Source: Streptomyces sp. Ncost-T10-10d
Lineage (GTDB): Bacteria > Actinomycetota > Actinomycetes > Streptomycetales > Streptomycetaceae
Assembly (NCBI RefSeq): GCF_900091955.1
Contig: NZ_FMDF01000033.1
Coordinates: 1-64,000 of the forward strand
Direction: 5' to 3'
DNA: 64,000 bases
Shown one piece after another: positions 63,062 through 64,000 of this stretch. Position 1 is the first letter of the stretch, and every line of letters starts with the position of its first letter. The notes under the pieces were generated by a model that did no database searches, was not told where the DNA came from, and saw only the letters and a list, made by a program, of their open reading frames with translations. A program made the position numbers and the translations under genes.

Positions 63062-64000
63062 TCAGGAGCACATCTTGCCCTTGGCCGGCGGGGTGCCCTC
63101 CAGGAGGTAGGTGTTGATCGCCGTGTCGATGCAGTCACTGCCGCGGCCGTACGCCGTGTGCCCGTCGCCGCGATAGGTGAGGAGGGTGCCGGAGGAGAGC
63201 TGGCCGGCCAGGGACTCGGCCCACTTGTACGGAGTGGCCGGGTCGCGGGTGGTGCCGACCACGAGGATCGGGTCGGCACCCTTCGCCTCGATGCGGTGGG
63301 GGGTGCCGGTGGACCGGACCGGCCAGTGGGCGCAGTTCAGGGCGGCCCAGGTGAAGGTCCTGCCGAAGACCGGGGATGCCTTCTCGAACCCGGTGAGTGC
63401 CTGGGCTGCGGCATTGGCGTCGGCGAAGGCGGGCGGCATGTCCAGGCAGTTCACGGCAGCGTTGGCGAACATCAGGTTCGCGTACGTGCCGTTCGGCTCG
63501 CGTTCGTAATAGCTGTCCGCCAGGGAGAGCAGGCCGGAACCGTCACCCTTCTCGGCCCCGGCGAGGGCAACGCGGAGCTGGGGCCAGGCCGACTCGTCGT
63601 ACATGGCGGCGATGACTCCCGTGGTGGCGAGGGATTCGGTGAGCTCGCGCGAGGCGCCGGTGGGAATCGGCCTGGCGTCGAGGCCGGCGAAGAGCTGCTT
63701 CAGACGGGTGGCCGCGTCGGCGGTGGAGGTGGTGCCGAGCGGGCAGTCCGCCTTCTTCACGCAGTCGGCGGCGAAGGACTGGAACGCGGTCTCGAAGCCC
63801 GCGGTCTGGTCGCGGTTCGCGTCGACTGCGGGGAGTGACGGGTCCATCGCGCCGTCCAGGACCAGGCGGCCGACGCGAGCGGGGAAGAGCTCGGCATACG
63901 TCGCGCCGAGATAGGTGCCGTACGACGCCCCGACGTAGTGCAGCTTCCCGTCACCGAGCAGGGCCCGCAACATGTCCATGTCGCGGGCCGTCTCGACGGT
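63062..64000 (-). CDS. TAP-type alpha/beta-hydrolase peptidase (N-terminus beyond window)
   Basis: The C-terminal 312 residues of a secreted tripeptidyl-aminopeptidase-like hydrolase. The nucleophile elbow is VGASYGTYLGATYAELFP, followed by RVGRLVLDGAMDPSLP. A TAP-like C-terminal domain has ILVVGTTRDPATPYKWAESLA (the Asp region) and LLTYRGDGHTAYGRGSDCI (the catalytic His). Paired cysteines (CVKKADCP; the SDCI...GKMC tail) fit an extracellular location. The signal peptide lies outside the window. It probably releases peptides from protein N-termini in the medium. Confidence 0.92.
   Translation of the reverse strand, partial: TVETARDMDMLRALLGDGKLHYVGASYGTYLGATYAELFPARVGRLVLDGAMDPSLPAVDANRDQTAGFETAFQSFAADCVKKADCPLGTTSTADAATRLKQLFAGLDARPIPTGASRELTESLATTGVIAAMYDESAWPQLRVALAGAEKGDGSGLLSLADSYYEREPNGTYANLMFANAAVNCLDMPPAFADANAAAQALTGFEKASPVFGRTFTWAALNCAHWPVRSTGTPHRIEAKGADPILVVGTTRDPATPYKWAESLAGQLSSGTLLTYRGDGHTAYGRGSDCIDTAINTYLLEGTPPAKGKMCS

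Noticed and set aside
1..64000. CRISPR arrays, insertion sequences, prophage genes or rRNA operons
   Set aside because: No direct-repeat/spacer arrays, transposase motifs, phage structural genes or rRNA sequence were seen on either strand.

Overview
The window is chromosomal DNA of a Streptomyces or very close relative. It has very high G+C with strong third-position G/C bias, frequent GTG starts, and many actinomycete-specific families: a TipA-type MerR regulator, a WhiJ/DUF397 set, the RppA type III polyketide synthase, DUF5937, DUF2520 and DUF3180 proteins, and a DUF2342 metallopeptidase. From memory, the order coaX-nadC-nadB-panC ... folP-folB-folK ... folE-ftsH-hpt-tilS ... tipA resembles the SCO3380-SCO3416 region of S. 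coelicolor. No database was consulted. Most of the first 44 kb looks like core chromosome. The last 20 kb is more accessory.

Region by region. 1-6.1 kb (minus strand): a tightly overlapping cofactor operon, DUF2520 protein-panC-nadB-nadC-coaX, joins CoA and NAD synthesis. 6.3-11.6 kb: a threonine-aldolase-like PLP enzyme, an ArsR-type regulator, a TmrB-like nucleotide-binding protein and a histidine kinase/response regulator pair. 11.6-15 kb: a MidA/NDUFAF7-like methyltransferase beside an orphan NuoD, then a coiled-coil membrane protein. 15-18.8 kb: an OpuC-type compatible-solute transporter with a divergent ATPase gene. 18.9-22 kb: a membrane-anchored esterase divergent from an MprF-like aminoacyl-phospholipid synthase. 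22-30 kb: folate genes (folP, NTF2-like, folB, folK, DUF3180) converge on folE-ftsH-hpt-tilS. 30-36.5 kb: a metallopeptidase, a PBP4-type carboxypeptidase, ppa, a ThrE-type exporter, DedA and YbjQ-like proteins.

36.5-44.3 kb: tipA with its own MerR-type promoter, wrbA, glutamate decarboxylase, a two-gene ABC exporter controlled by a PadR regulator (three matching 16-bp sites), DinB and an aldehyde dehydrogenase. 44.3-46.5 kb: a WhiJ/AbaA/DUF397 regulatory trio carrying two matching upstream elements. 46.6-53.7 kb: a lipoprotein, a FUSC exporter, a DUF2786 protein and a FtsX-type ABC transporter whose gene junction is duplicated in tandem. 53.8-57.8 kb: a DUF1259 protein, a cytochrome P450 and RppA, probably a naphthoquinone pigment pathway. 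57.9-64 kb: a PolA-like polymerase, a small membrane protein, a streptogrisin remnant, a kinase-like phosphotransferase, a formaldehyde dehydrogenase, tRNA-Thr(CGU) and a secreted TAP-type peptidase cut by the window edge.

The observations most worth follow-up are: a perfect hairpin between the Shine-Dalgarno and start codon of ftsH; the shared 12-bp-period element upstream of both the AbaA-like and DUF397 genes; the methyltransferase/NuoD pair; the 35-bp duplication that creates a 13-codon minicistron between two coupled ABC genes; and a TipA that appears to lack one of the two cysteines of the S. lividans drug-binding domain.
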